From Hoplostethus atlanticus (taxonomy: Eukaryota > Chordata > Actinopteri > Trachichthyiformes > Trachichthyidae), in assembly GCA_034670405.1 (NCBI GenBank), contig JAXDDX010000062.1, positions 1,178,001 through 1,242,000 on the forward strand: DNA of 64,000 nucleotides, in the 5' to 3' direction. The position numbers and the translations under genes were made by a program. The notes beneath the pieces are model-generated. The model did not search any database, was not told where the DNA came from, and was given only the letters and a program-made list of their open reading frames with translations. Shown here piece by piece: positions 1 through 21,092 of this stretch; the first letter of the stretch is position 1; every line of letters starts with the position of its first letter.

Positions 1-341
1 AATACACGATTAAACCGGGGAACTGCTTTGTCTTACCTTTCAGTGAAGGTGGCCATCTTGATAATGCCCCAGTTTGACTCCGCCCATTTGAATCCGCATC
101 AAAGATCGTTAGGAAAGCAAGATTGCCAACAACTAACTAGCGAATGAATTTTTAATTTCCTCGAACTGATAAGTGATGTTGTGAATGCAGTCAGACAGGC
201 AGCAATATCTAGTTATCTGGATCATTTACAAACATTTGATCAATATATTGTTTCATTATCTGGGTGCTCTCTCTAAATACCAAGGAAGGATATCTTGTTC
301 CTATATATCTTTATCCTCTCAGGCACGGACACGTCAGCGTG

Positions 342-389
342 AATGTGTGCACTGACTGGAGCAGCCCAGCTCCAGTCAGTGCACACATT
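342..389. repeat. Perfect 21-bp inverted repeat with 6-nt loop
   Basis: Arms 342-362 and 369-389 are exact reverse complements, separated by six bases (363-368). The flanking bases do not pair. The arms are too short for a typical animal pre-miRNA. The perfect identity suggests a recent foldback or template-switch event, or a selected hairpin. Confidence 0.85.
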
Positions 390-755
390 GCTTTGGATTG
401 CTTGCATTTGATTGCTTTTAAACCAGGATAACAACTTTGTAATAACATTTTGAGGAATTAGACACTTGCAATAATTATATAATCTACAGGCTGATACATG
501 ACACAGTCTTGGACCAATTGAAAATTTATTTTGCTAAGGGGTTGAAACACGAGTTTGTGCTTATAACAAAAGACACAACACATATTTTTGAACGATACCA
601 GAGACAATCTAAAAACATGTACTCTGAGAGGCCAATCTGAAAATTATACGATCATTACTAACAATCAATAACAGAGTTATATTTCTTTATCCAAATTAAA
701 TATTAAGGCTGTATTTTGTTAGGGGGAGTAGGGGGTTGTGTTGTCACTTTTTCTT

Positions 756-868
756 TCTCACAGAAACAACTAGTGAGGAAACAATCAACTCTAAAAATAT
801 GGTACTTTTTGATTCTTTTCTAACTAGTTGTTTCTGTGAGAAAAGAATCAAGTCTAAAAATATGGTAC
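756..868. repeat. Compound inverted and direct repeat
   Basis: A 19-nt segment at 756-774 is repeated inverted at 823-841. A 23-nt segment at 783-805 recurs directly at 846-868 with one mismatch. An 11-nt segment at 811-821 is inverted at 839-849. The nested arrangement is what serial template switching during replication would leave. It abuts the CA microsatellite. Confidence 0.8.
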
Positions 869-874
869 AAAAAG

Positions 875-884
875 CACGCACACA

Positions 885-980
<96 letters not shown>
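875..980. repeat. (CA)n microsatellite
   Basis: About 105 bp of CA dinucleotides with a few CG interruptions at the left end. It lies in the probable 3' UTR of ints5, where it would be transcribed as a GU repeat. Confidence 0.97.
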
Positions 981-981
<1 letters not shown>

Positions 982-1141
982 CTATACTTGTATGGAACTG
1001 AAGTACACTGATAGCAACTTTGCAGTCCACTCTTGGAACAATGCAACACAGTATTCCCTCTCCCCCTCTATTTTACAGTCTCCTAAACAAACAGTTCAAT
1101 CCCCCTCTCCCTCCTCTCTTCAGTTTTCTCCCTGCCATGTC

Positions 1142-4100
1142 TCAGAGCTGGAAACGCCAGCACAGGTGTCCCAGTCTATCAATGTTTTTATGCAGGACAC
1201 TATGAATCGGCGCCACGTATCTCGCCACGTCCCCATCCCGTGAGAAATCCCTGCAGAACAGGCCCTTTTCTGAGCTGAAGACAAACTTCTGGGGCATGGG
1301 CCCATTGCCCCTGACGTACTCCCACACGGCCAGCAGCAGCAGCCTCACCTCGAAGGGCGTAAGGTAGGGGAAGGCCTCGTGGACATTCCCCAGCACGGGG
1401 GGCAGGAGCTGGCCCTCTCCCATGCAAGACACCAGGAGGCAGGAGGCCTGGAGGTGCCAGGGGGTGTCTGTGGCCAAAGCCTCGCGGGAAGCCTCCCAGT
1501 GGCCCAGCAGAGTGGCCAGGAGGCCCCTGAGCACCGCCGAGCAGTAGCAGAGAGCCGGGCGTCCAGGCAGCCACCACGTGAAGTAGGGGGAAGAGGATGG
1601 GTTGGGCCTCGAAGCAACGGCGAATGTGAATGTCCCGCTCCACCGTGGTGCGGGCATGCTCTTCCGGCGGCCATGACAGTTCCCCATTGGCCACGTCCGG
1701 ACAGATGTTTTCCACCAGTGTCACCGCAATAACCTTGGCTGCCTCGGCATTGATGGGCGGCGGCTCGTCGGGATCGGAAGGTGGGTGTCGGGAACCGTTG
1801 ATGGTGCCGTTGAGGCCGGAGGAGCTGCAGCACTGGACTGTCACAGCCAGCAGGGTCTGGACGTTCTAGAGAGAAGATGACGATGATGATACTGCAGTGG
1901 CACGGCAAATACAAGATTGTATCATCCTCAGTATTCTTCTATTTATTCTTAACTCTTAACTTATCCTATTCTATGCTGCTGCAACAACCCATGTTATTTA
2001 ATCTCATCTAATCTACATGTTGCCTTAAACTCTGGGCGACTACACCTCCAAATCAGCATGGCTCACCTGGATGACCCCAGCTGGGTCAGGAAGTGGTTTG
2101 GCACTGCGGACCTTCAGCCCCTTGCCGATCACACCAGCATGGAACACAGACCACACGCTGCCGGAGAAGTTGACGGTGGTGCCGAACCGGCAGTTGATGT
2201 CTAGCAGAGAGGCTCCAATGTCAGGAGAAAGAGATGGGGACAGCGGGGGGTCGCCAGCCATGTCGGCAATCTGCCCTCCAAACAAGTCAGCGTTGCCTTT
2301 ATGCAGCGCCCCCTCCACCAGCTGCTGAAGCACAGACTTGAGGGTGAGCGGTGAGTAGGCCGCCAAGCGGGACAGGAGCAGGACTGAACAGTTCACCGCC
2401 TCTCCCGCCTGGCCCCCATCTCTCCCCACCTTCCCGCCTTCTTCTCTTCTCCGCAGCGCCAGGAAGAAGTGAGTGACGGTGGCACGGGAGAGCAGGAGCA
2501 GGTGTGCTGGGGAGGAGGTGCGAGGGAGAGGGACTGGAGGACAGGAGGCGCACTGCAGCGTGGGATACAGCCGGGTCACCGTGGAGGAGGAGCGGGCAAA
2601 AGTCATGGAGGTGTCCTGAGACTGCCGAGCCTACCTGGATGGCCATGGAGGACTGGGTGCCTGCTGCTCCTCTTCTCTCCTCATCCTGACTCTGGATGGC
2701 TACAGCCAGGTTGAGCAGCAGCTGTCGGAGCTGCCGGGGCCCCAGGGTGTGGGTATGAATCTGGGCCACACAGCGAGCTACTGCAGCAGGAATGAGGCCT
2801 GGCAGGCAGGCCGAGAGTGGGGTGTGGAGCTGCCAGGCCAGGGCCAGCTCCTCTGGGTTGCGGGCTTGGGTGAGCAGCTGGCAGAGGGCCTCAGTTGCCA
2901 TGCTGGGGCCCCCATACACTGACAGCAAGCACAGCAGCTGGTGCAGCCAGAGGTGGCGCTTCCGCTCCAGCCGCAGTGTTTCGGCACACAGCTCGCCCAC
3001 GTGGGCCTGTAGTTCCTCCAGAAAGGGGATGACCCTCTGGGCCTGGTAGGGGGCAGAGTGATGGGGGTTGCCTTCTCCTACATCTGAGCGATTATAGACC
3101 AGCTTGTGAAGGTGCAAAAGCAACATCTGGAGTAGGCGGTCGCAGGCTTCACGGACTCCTTCATGAGGGGAGGGTGTGGGGCCGGAAATGATGACTGAGG
3201 CTGGGGTGGCTGTGTCGGCCAGAAAGCGGAGGACCCGGGCCCCCCCTGCTGGGCTCTGGCTAATGAGGTGGACAGCCAGTCCCATCATGTTATCCAGCTC
3301 CTCCCGGGGAAGGCCCTGCAGCAAAGCCTGCAGCTGGAGTAGGACAGGGGGTCTGAGCAGCTCCACCAGCTCTGCCGACACGGCACCCAGCAGGGTGGGG
3401 GAAAGCGCAGCCAGCTGGAGCAGGAATGGAACTGCAGCTCGACGGAGTTGAGGAGAGCTCTCCCAGGAGGAAGAGGACGAAGAGGGAGAGAGAGGGCCCG
3501 AGGGGCTCAGGCTCTCCTGGAACATCCTGAGCAGCTCCCTCCGAATGCTGTCCGAGTGGTGCGCTGCCAGGTGACCCAGGATTCCCACCACTGAGCCAAT
3601 CTTGGGCACTCTGCTGCCTTTATCCCCTCCCATCACCCCTAACCCTTGGTCCTTGGAGCCATGTGAGCAGAAGTCCTTGAGGCCGCAGGCCAGGACTCTA
3701 CTGATGATGGTCCCCGGGAAGGCGGAACCGATGTGAGCCACCACCCAGTCAAAATGCGGGGAGTGCTGGACGGAGGTGTCCAGCAGTGCATCCACACAGG
3801 CATCAGGGCACCAGGCCAGCATGGCAGCCAAGCACTGGGAGTAGGCTTCCATGAGGGAGCGGGTGGCGGCACAGGACATCCAGAGCTGGAGCAGCTCGTT
3901 GAGGCTGGAGGAGAGGGGGGCCGCCCTGCGCCCGGCATGCTTGCTGCTCAGCTGGCCCAGCAAGTCCACGGCCCAGGCTGACACCAGAGGGGCCCAGGCC
4001 CGGGGGTTGAGGCGGATGAACTCTGACAGCACGCCATGAACCTCCTATATACAAACAAAAATACAATTTAATCTAAGTAACCATTAACTAACGTAATATG

Positions 4101-4779
4101 AGAATGATCATTACTGCATGCTGGCTCTATGAAAGGTTACCAATCTTTTTAGGACCATTTTCTGGGGAATTTATAAAACGGCAAAATCAAATTTGTCTCT
4201 TCATTGTGATGCCATTATAGAAAAAGAACATCTTTGGTAACATGGATACAAAAGGAGATGTTTTATAAAAAATATTTTTAAAGTAGTGAATAAAATTGGG
4301 GAGGTTATTGGTATGAGGGGATACAGTGGAATAAATACAAATCTATAGGGACTTTTAAGAGAAGGGGACTTTTAAGAGAAGGACTTGGTGGGAACTTTTA
4401 AGACATTTCATCTGTAGATTATGAAATAGAAGTGTATAGCAGATTTCTGAAAATGAAAATGCCATGCCACCGTACTTGTATGATGTCCTCCAGGTTGGAG
4501 GCACTGGCGTCGCCCTCTGTCTCCAGGTTGTGCAGGAAGGCGGAGACGTGCTCGTCGTACACACCCCTCAAATGCTCCAGCACTGCCCCTCGACAGGCCG
4601 GTACCGAGCGCAGCAGGCGCACAGCACAGCGGGCGTGTTCCCGGACGCTGAGCTTACGGCCCTGAGCAGGGTCCACACCACTGATGAAGGACTTGATCTC
4701 CTGGGACAGTTCCTGGGTGCTAAATGGGGGGACAGGAGTTGGCAAGGAGGTTAGGACCAACAAGCAGAAAAAGATGAGG

Positions 4780-4852
<73 letters not shown>

Positions 4853-5248
4853 AGTGAGTGAGTATGAGGAGAGAGAGGGACAAAGAGAGAGAGCTGGGGA
4901 CGAGCTATCAGACTATCCATATCAACATATTTATACATCACTGCCAATAAGGTCAAAGAAAGATACGTGAAAGACACGTATGATATTGTTAATCAACTTT
5001 CAATATTAGCTAACTTAGCTAATAGTCAAGTTTTAATTCGGGTAGGACCTATGTTTATGGCCTATGTTTATGTTGCAATCACTGTAAACAGTAACAATAA
5101 TATGTGTACTGGCTCAAGTGTACTAACTGAATTGTACTGATAGTCAAACATCTTCCTGTACTACTACTCACCTCAAGGCATTTTGCGGTGTGTGAGTGTG
5201 TGAGGTCTGCATCGCTTTCAGGGGATTCCCGTCAAAAACGACAGACAT
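1142..5248 (-). CDS. ints5: Integrator complex subunit 5 (four coding exons, two frame breaks)
   Basis: INTS5 is a nuclear scaffold subunit of Integrator, which cleaves snRNA and other RNA polymerase II transcripts. Coding exons on the minus strand: 5248-5172, 4719-4476, 4044-2067 and 1865-1142, all with GT/AG introns. About 1006 residues are expected (human 1019). Recognisable family stretches include [16 protein letters not shown] near the N terminus, [82 protein letters not shown], and [19 protein letters not shown] near the end. Two breaks are visible: about 2535-2560 in exon 3 and about 1575-1590 in exon 4. In both, homology continues in the frame one base on, and removing one base makes each exon a multiple of three. 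These look like single-base insertions in the assembly, or real lesions. The gene is divergent from the PLAAT gene. Identity is secure; intactness is not. Confidence 0.93.
4045..4475 (-). other. ints5 intron 2
   Basis: AT-rich intron between ints5 exons 2 and 3. At about 4348-4400 (plus) it carries a short tandem duplication of a gggacttttaagagaa-like unit, plus a diverged third copy. No other feature is seen. Confidence 0.6.
4782..4850. repeat. (GT)n microsatellite in ints5 intron 1
   Basis: About 69 bp of uninterrupted GT, lying 63 bases upstream (in the minus transcription sense) of ints5 exon 2. The pre-mRNA would contain a CA repeat close to the 3' splice site. Confidence 0.97.
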
Positions 5249-6590
5249 CGCTTGGTCCTTTAACATTAATGAATCACATTAAAAGCAACTCTTGGCTATG
5301 GGCTTTGACATAAGCGATTATGAGAGCTTAATATTATATTTTCTGTTAAATTTCTGGACAAAATATCAAAAGGGCGCTCCAAAGCCGGAAGTCGGGTCTT
5401 CTTCGGCGATAAAACAGGAAAGCTGACACAGACTGCTGACACCACTGGTGCCATCTAGTGGCACTGACTGAAAGGTCGGACTGTTTGTGTAATTTTAGGA
5501 TGTAACACAAAATTGTCTGCATAGAATGAAGATGTTAGAAAATCACACTTTATCCATTTACTTTAAAACAACGTGGTCATATAGTAAAACATATACGTGT
5601 CAAAGCGACGTATACATATATATATATATATATAGTTGCTGCCTTCAAGTGCTCCTCCTAAACTTAACTACTTAAGTACTACTTAAACTTAAATACTTAT
5701 CGCGCTTTGAAGTACTTATTGGTACTTCTTCTTGGGCCCTGTATACAAGTATTCTTGCTGACTATTTTATTTTATAAATCACGCTGCAAGTCTTCTGTAG
5801 CACGTTACGTCAGCGCGTCTGTTTGTTTTTTTCTGATCCCGTGCTCCTTTACTTCCGGTCATATTTTTTCTTTCAGAATAAAACCAGTATTGACAAACGT
5901 GCCAGAACATTTTCCTAGTAACATAAAATACCAAAGAGAAAATAAAGAAATATTGAAGAGGAATCTGTAGCAGGTGAAAATACAATTGGATACAATTTAC
6001 AATTATTTTTCTTTCAAAATGTTTTCCGCAGCGTGACACATTTTACGCTTTTACTTTAAAGGCGTTGTTTTCCGGTGCTACAGCTGATCCTTGACATATA
6101 GTGGTTTGGTAGAAGAGACGCGGTCGACTGCGTGTGGCTGAAAGCGTACTGAGAAATCAGCGGTAAAGGTAAAAATAGGATTATTAAGATATTTCTTACA
6201 GTAATGTCAGTTCAGAAGTTTATAGCCTCGAAGATGTCACGATGCAAGTGTGTTTTTAGCGTTAGATCAACGTTACCAGGGGTGAACTAGCTAAAACAAA
6301 CGTTCGTAAATACACTTTTTGATGATGTAAACACAGACCAGTTCAAGCTGAGCGAATTAACCTCTTAACGTTAGCTGCCTCTGACGAAAGAAAGGTTAAA
6401 ATGTCTGAATATTGTCTTTCACAACTCTTGCAGTTAAATTGAAATTGTTACCTTGTTAGTGAGATGCCTGTGACCTCGCTGCTCATGTTCTTGTCGACCA
6501 ATGATGCATCCCTCCAGGTAGTGAGCCATTTGGAAAGTGAAACCAGTTCAACGATTTAAAGAGTTTAAAGGCCACAGAAAAGAAACAGCC
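5249..6590. promoter_or_regulatory. Divergent ints5 / PLAAT promoter and PLAAT 5' UTR region
   Basis: The ints5 start codon (5248, minus) and the PLAAT start codon (6591, plus) face away from each other across 1.3 kb. ETS/GABPA-type cores are present: CCGGAAGT at 5385-5392 and ACTTCCGG at 5851-5858. A short TA repeat sits at about 5613-5632. A probable noncoding first exon of the PLAAT gene ends near 6166, at a GTAAAG donor. A second exon starts after the acceptor near 6518 and holds the start codon at 6591. Transcription start sites were not determined. Confidence 0.5.
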
Positions 6591-7698
6591 ATGGCACCAA
6601 CGCTGGTTAGTAAATGCTATAAATACTATCAATCAATCAGACCATTGCACGGCAAGTGTATGTCCATCTGCATTGATATAGTAGTATAGTAACACAGATT
6701 TATTTATTTGTATTTATTATTTCAGACTCCAATCAGGTCAAATCTACCGCCCTGTTTCCAAACATATAAATCGGTTGCTAAATCACACTGTGTTTTTTCC
6801 ATATCTCCCAACTCAAGTATGACGAGAAGCCGGAGCCTGGGGACTTGATAGAAATCTTCCGTGGCTCCTACCAGCACTGGGCTGTGTACATTGGTGACGG
6901 CTACGTTGTTCACTTGGCACCCCCCTGTGAGTAACATATTTACACAACTTCAAGGGCAGTTGGCTCAAGATACTGACCCTGTCCTGGACTGAGAATAACC
7001 TTTATTTGAGATCCAGATTTGGCACTCAACTCATTATCACAAAATATGTTGCAATGCTCACTACACAATCTCTGTTCAATCTCTTGTTTCTCTCCACACA
7101 CACACACAATCTCTTTCTCTTTCTTTCTGTCCCCAGCCGAGGTTCCAGGGGCAGGAGCTAACAGTATGATGTCTGTCTTCTGCGAGAAAGCCATGGTGAA
7201 GAGAGAGGAGCTGTGGGATGTGGTCGGGGATAACCAGTGGCAAATCAACAACGGCCTGGACAAGAAGTATGAGCCCCGACCAGCCCACGACATTGTGAGG
7301 GAGGCCCGTTCGCTGGTGGGTGAGGATCTGACCTACTGCGTCTTCAGGGGAAACTGCGAGCACTTTGCCAACGAGCTGCGCTACGGCAAGGCTGAGTCTC
7401 GGCAGGTTGGTCATCTGTTGTTGGTCTTTTACAAACAGAGAGTCCTGGTGCATGCAAAGACTTTCACACCAACCAATGAAAGATTCTGGAGAGCAGGGTG
7501 AGAAATTAACAGAGGCTCTGGGGAAAAAATACCCTTCAAACTTAAATAGTGTGTGTGTGTGTTCTCCCTCCACAGGTGCGCAAGGTAGGAGAAGTAGTCA
7601 TAGCAGCAGGCGTGGTCACAGTGATGGGCCTGGGCTTCGTGGCTCTGGCAGGAGCCCTCTTTGGAAGCGGGAACAAAGAAAAGAAGAACAAGAATTAG
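6591..7698 (+). CDS. plaat3: PLAAT/HRASLS family phospholipase A/acyltransferase
   Basis: PLAAT enzymes are small thiol hydrolases of the NlpC/P60-LRAT fold. They act as phospholipase A1/A2 and N- or O-acyltransferase on phosphatidylcholine and phosphatidylethanolamine, anchored by a C-terminal membrane helix. Coding exons: 6591-6605, 6818-6926, 7137-7405 and 7576-7698, together 171 residues, normal for the family. The catalytic triad is visible: His in [11 protein letters not shown], His in YVVHLAPP, and Cys in [14 protein letters not shown] hydrophobic segment follows ([20 protein letters not shown]), then a Lys-rich tail. The start lies in a short five-codon exon, as the reading frame requires. 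The sequence resembles human PLAAT2/3/4 more than PLAAT1 (for example VVHLAPPSEV). Fish have several copies, so the symbol is the nearest human name only. It is convergent with scyl1. Confidence 0.9.
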
Positions 7699-8600
7699 GG
7701 GGCCTATTAGTGGGCTTGATTAACAGACCACCAGCAAAACCTAAGGGAAACTTAAAATGATCGCTTTCAACCACCGATAACACTGCCTGAGTCACTTGCA
7801 AGCACCTGAGATTTAGTGGGAGTGTGTCAACTTTTTTCTTCGGCCCCAGACCCCCAACCAATCTCAAGCCCCCTCCCCTCCCCCCTCCTCATTGAAGATT
7901 AGTTTAACTTCAATTTCTACTTTGCCTATTCAACTTTTCCTCCATATCCTCTTTGGTGTCTATAATAATGAAGAACTGATTGGTTTGGGATCAAGGCCTG
8001 ATAGATTTATATGAACAGCACACAAAAGAACAACTACCACTCTCTGGTCTACAACAGCATGGTAATGCCAATAATGAAGGTGCCATAGCTCAATTAAGCT
8101 AGAAACATTTAACATGAAATTTTGAGTAATGTATTATCTTTCATATAACTAGATTTTGTTGATTGTGACTAATAGTGTGATTATCACTACTGGGATTTTT
8201 ACAGCAGTGTCATTTGAAATGTTACTGAGAACAATACATTCTGGAAATGTCATGGAAATTTGTTCATAAAGACTTGACAGGAGGAAAATGTTTAACAAGA
8301 CTGGCTGCTGTTACTTTATAAGGAATAATATCCTAGCACTTTCACATAAGCTATCTAAGGAGAACATGTTACATACTCAATGACAAATATAATAGTGCAA
8401 CTATGTCTCACAGAATTTTGAACTATGGGAGAATATTGGTTTCATGTGCCTGGGTCCCCGGGAGAGAGGATCCATTTTGGACAGAACAGGTTTTGCAGTT
8501 TGCTTGTAAAATGTAAAAACTGTAAAAATGTATAACAGTCAGTGTTTCTCTGATATTTAATGGATTGCACTAATTTTTAATAAATTCCTGGGTGAATCTT
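7699..8600 (+). other. PLAAT 3' UTR with polyadenylation signal
   Basis: The stop codon is TAG at 7696-7698. Downstream is AT-rich sequence without another gene. An AATAAA at 8579-8584 is the probable polyadenylation signal, giving a UTR of about 0.9 kb. Confidence 0.6.
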
Positions 8601-10682
8601 AATGTTTTTCGACTTCCCATCGTGTCTAAAAGTCAGGGATACTTCATCCCAATCTCACAATCAGATACTGCAGTGTCAGAGTTTGTGGGCTTGGACCAAC
8701 TCCTGAGTCATGTTATGTGAGGGGTGAAAGCTTCTTTAGTTGTTACTGTATTTGGAGAGAAAAGATAATTTGTACATCCTTTCTCAGTTCACTATTTTAC
8801 TACCATAAATTTCTATGAATTCCAACTTCATATCTGATTTTTTGGTTTAAAAAGGTAATGTCTCTTCGTATTCAGTGAAGTATTTCTCCATGCATTTCAA
8901 GGGTGAATTGTGTGGCACCAAGAACAGTGATTTGTTAATATGGTCTGAAACAATTCACTGGAGTCAACTATGAATAGCTTTAGAAGCTTAACTCTGACCT
9001 CAGTTCAGGTAATGCATCAGCCTCTCTATATTTATTTGGCAGTCACTGTGAAAAAATAGGCAGCCTTTCATTCAAAAAAAGGAAACTTTGTATTAGTTTA
9101 TTTTTTAGAATAGCTCATATGGTACACATTTTGGATTCTCTCTGTAAAATAATACATCCGGCTGTTCTGTGGACCCAAGTATTCAGGATCCATCCTCACC
9201 ACAGAGTAAAGTAGCAGCTAATTGGCTATTAGCTGCAATGGTGATGTCTGTAGGGTGTGTTACATCTATACAGCAATTCATAATGTACGTCAGTAAGTAA
9301 CACCTAGCCTAAGAATGCCATATCCATCATAGACGGGGGCTATGGAGTCATGTCCCAAAGTTTAAGTGATGAAAGTACAGCATCAGGTGGCAAGAGACAT
9401 TTCAGTTCCACTTGTGATGTTTCTACCTGAAACTTTTAGCGCTTGGACACGACTCTATAGAACAGCTCTGCAATCAAATAAAGGCACAAATGAAGAAAAG
9501 GAAACTTAAATGTACTTCACCATGATTTCCCCCCAGAACTTATTTCCCCTGGCGATTCTGTTGATTTCCACAGGAATCTAAAGGATTATTCAGGTGCGCT
9601 TTGAAATAAAACCCTCCACCACACACACCTCATGGGACACATAGCCGTGAACATGGACAGAATGAATTGCCCCCTAAAGCCAGAATGTCCCAGCTTCAAT
9701 TTGACTACTTTCAATGGCCTGACTGTTCCTTTATATGGCTCTAGCATTGATGTATGTCGTCGGGATGGTTCGATACAGTAGAATACAGTATGGTGGTACC
9801 GTGAGCAAAGCAAACTGAAACACATTTGGAATTCCTTGCCACAAGTCCGTTTGGTAGACCACACATATACAACTGCATGCATGGATAGACTTGTACAGTC
9901 TTAATTCTGTAATAAGTGACAACTGAACTAAAACATTCATATCCTTTGTGTGTGCATGTGTACTGAACAACATTCTGCGTAATACACCTTTGAAGATGAA
10001 AATCTTGTATATCACTATATATATATTTTTTCCATTTAAAAAAAAAAGAAAAGTGTCATTTCATGTCATTTTAAGACGAGATGCAGCATTTATGTACATT
10101 TCCTTTACAACTGCAACATAGTGAGTTTTGTATTTAAAAAATAAAAATAAAAAACTGGGAGGGGAGAGGTACTGTGTGATGCCCAGTTTCCCCCTGATAG
10201 TCTGATCATCTGTTGCTCTCTGGCTCTCTACCTTTTCTTTTACTCTTTTTCTATCGCTAGCTTCTTTCAACCCTTCCCTCCTGTAAGGATCGCTCCCCTA
10301 TCGCCCTCCCCCCGTCCATAATAAAGTATTCTTAAACACTGGATTGTTCTGACAGCAGAGAATGCCCTCTTCCACCCGTCTCAAGGTTTCTCAAAGGAGA
10401 CCGGTACAGCATCACAAGGCAGAGTGCTACCCACTGAGCAACAGGACTATTCTCTGCTCAACCAGCAAGCAGCCTCCATGGTAGCTCCTGCAACCAGGTT
10501 CACAGCAACATCCTCGTCACCACTTGCACTCCTCCTCCTCCTCCTCCTCCTCCTCGGTCCTTTACTTGCGGAATGTCAAACCTCCCGTACCCCTGCCCTC
10601 CCTCCATCCCCAGGTTCAGGGTCCAGTCATTACACTCTGTATTCTTCCCCTCCCCTCCCTCATCTCTTTCTTTCTGTCCCAG
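8601..10682 (-). other. Intergenic sequence and probable scyl1 3' UTR
   Basis: This lies between the convergent PLAAT and scyl1 genes. Minus-strand AATAAA signals (TTTATT on plus) occur at 9031-9036 and 9097-9102 and could end a scyl1 3' UTR of about 1.6 kb. A CTC-triplet run at about 10530-10555 reads as GAG repeats on the transcript strand. No convincing coding potential is seen. Confidence 0.4.
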
Positions 10683-19810
<9,128 letters not shown>

Positions 19811-20200
19811 CTCCTCTTTCCTCCACACCGCATCAAACACACACACAACAGCAGAAAAAAATTAACAGTCCGCTATCAAGCTACCTAGCCATTGGCTCAG
19901 ACATAAAACTGCTCCGTAAAAACTTTGTTCCCTGACATTGGTTCCGTTATAGATTACACTATTGGTCGAACCAACTGTATATCGAGCAAATTAATAAGCA
20001 ATGACGTAAAGGACCGAATTTACAAGAATTGAACTTAAAGTCGAAATTCGTCTACCTACCCCTAACAGTCTTCGATAAAAACTAATTTGGTTCCCGAGAA
20101 AATAATATGAAATTCAGAATCAATCACTGGCTGTTTGCGTGAAAACGTTTTCACGCTCTTTTCACGCCCTGCTCGCCAGTCTCTTACTTGTGCTGGTTGT
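19811..20200 (-). promoter_or_regulatory. scyl1 promoter region
   Basis: Immediately upstream of the scyl1 start codon (19810, minus). CpG dinucleotides are more frequent in exon 1 and intron 1 (about 19380-19640) than in the neighbouring intergenic DNA, which suits a housekeeping promoter. No TATA box at a convincing position and no defined start site. Confidence 0.4.
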
Positions 20201-21092
20201 GGAGTGAAGCCACTTGTATGAGAAGATATCTCTCCCTTAGCAAAGTTTTATGCCTTGAAATTCCCCTCGGGGCTCATTTTGAGAAAATGTGCTACTGGTA
20301 TATGGCCTTCATTTCTCATTGTAGCTATTACTTATGACAGGTGATGGTGCTGATTTGGTGCAGGATTTGTAAGGAGTACTTTTATTCATATAAGGTACAC
20401 CAGCACTATAGTTTCAATCTGAAAGCCTCATTGCGCTAAATTATATAAATGAATGAGAGAAGGTGTTTTTTTTTTAAAGCATTAGAACCACTTGACCTCA
20501 AATTTGTCAAACAAGAACAGTTGCTGAAGCTATATTGTTTATAGTTCTAACATATTATATATACATTCTACCACTACCGTACCATATTGGCTCAGGGTGC
20601 ACTGTGGAATGCAGTTTTCAATATGCAGCATTGGGGAGTAGTTAACTAGATTTTGCAGTGGTGCTAAATTAATTCGACCTGGTTGATTGGTGCTGCTACA
20701 TTACAATTACAATGACAGTTACACAATACAGGAATGACAAACTGGACACGGGACAAAATGTAACAGATCACATATACTACAGACAAGACATACTGACAGT
20801 AGACTAAACATGAAACACAATACAAGTATACACTCAAACTGGAAGAATTGTACAAGTGTAGCAGTATTGGTTAAGTTACACAAGTGCAAAATATAACTAG
20901 GCTGACAGCCTGAATAGCCTATATTCCTGTCCATGTGTTGGTTAGCAGGGTTCAATCAATCTGTCAGTCGAGGGTGGTGTGTGTGAGAGAGCTTCCCTTG
21001 TGGGGTGGGGGGCTTAGAAGTGCTGGTTGAGGAGGGGGGTGGACATTGTCACTGTCTTCCAGAGTTGGCTGCCTGTTGGGCAGGGTTGACAG
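20201..21092. other. Intergenic sequence, possible transposon tail
   Basis: No gene seen. The stretch at about 20690-20960, rich in short AC-containing words and ending near a gttggttagcagggttcaat segment, resembles the low-complexity 3' part of dispersed fish repeats. This is recalled only in general form. Nothing else stands out. Confidence 0.3.

Larger units (their letters stand above)
1..1141. other. 3' flank and probable 3' UTR of ints5
   Basis: No gene is seen here. The part nearest 1141 should be ints5 3' UTR, since that gene stops at 1142-1144 on the minus strand. A minus-strand AATAAA (TTTATT on plus) at 525-530 is a possible polyadenylation signal, which would give a UTR of roughly 0.6 kb containing the CA/GT microsatellite. 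The stretch also holds a perfect hairpin (342-389) and a compound inverted/direct repeat (756-868), listed separately. Open frames across the microsatellite only encode alternating Thr-His or Cys-Val and are not genes. Confidence 0.5.

Noticed and set aside
342-389. microRNA precursor
   Set aside because: A 21-bp stem with a 6-nt loop is too short for normal Drosha processing; the same applies to 34862-34915 and 36386-36432.
875-980. CRISPR array or other spaced repeat
   Set aside because: Plain dinucleotide repeat without spacers in a eukaryotic sequence.
736-1243. Open frames on both strands through the CA microsatellite
   Set aside because: They encode only Thr-His or Cys-Val dipeptide runs plus short unrelated ends; an artefact of the repeat.
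2467-2560. A small intron explaining the first ints5 frame change
   Set aside because: The only GT...AG pair that would fit removes sequence that aligns with human INTS5, so a single-base break is the better explanation.
9586-10015. Overlapping minus-strand open frames downstream of scyl1
   Set aside because: Short, without homology, and located in the expected scyl1 3' UTR.
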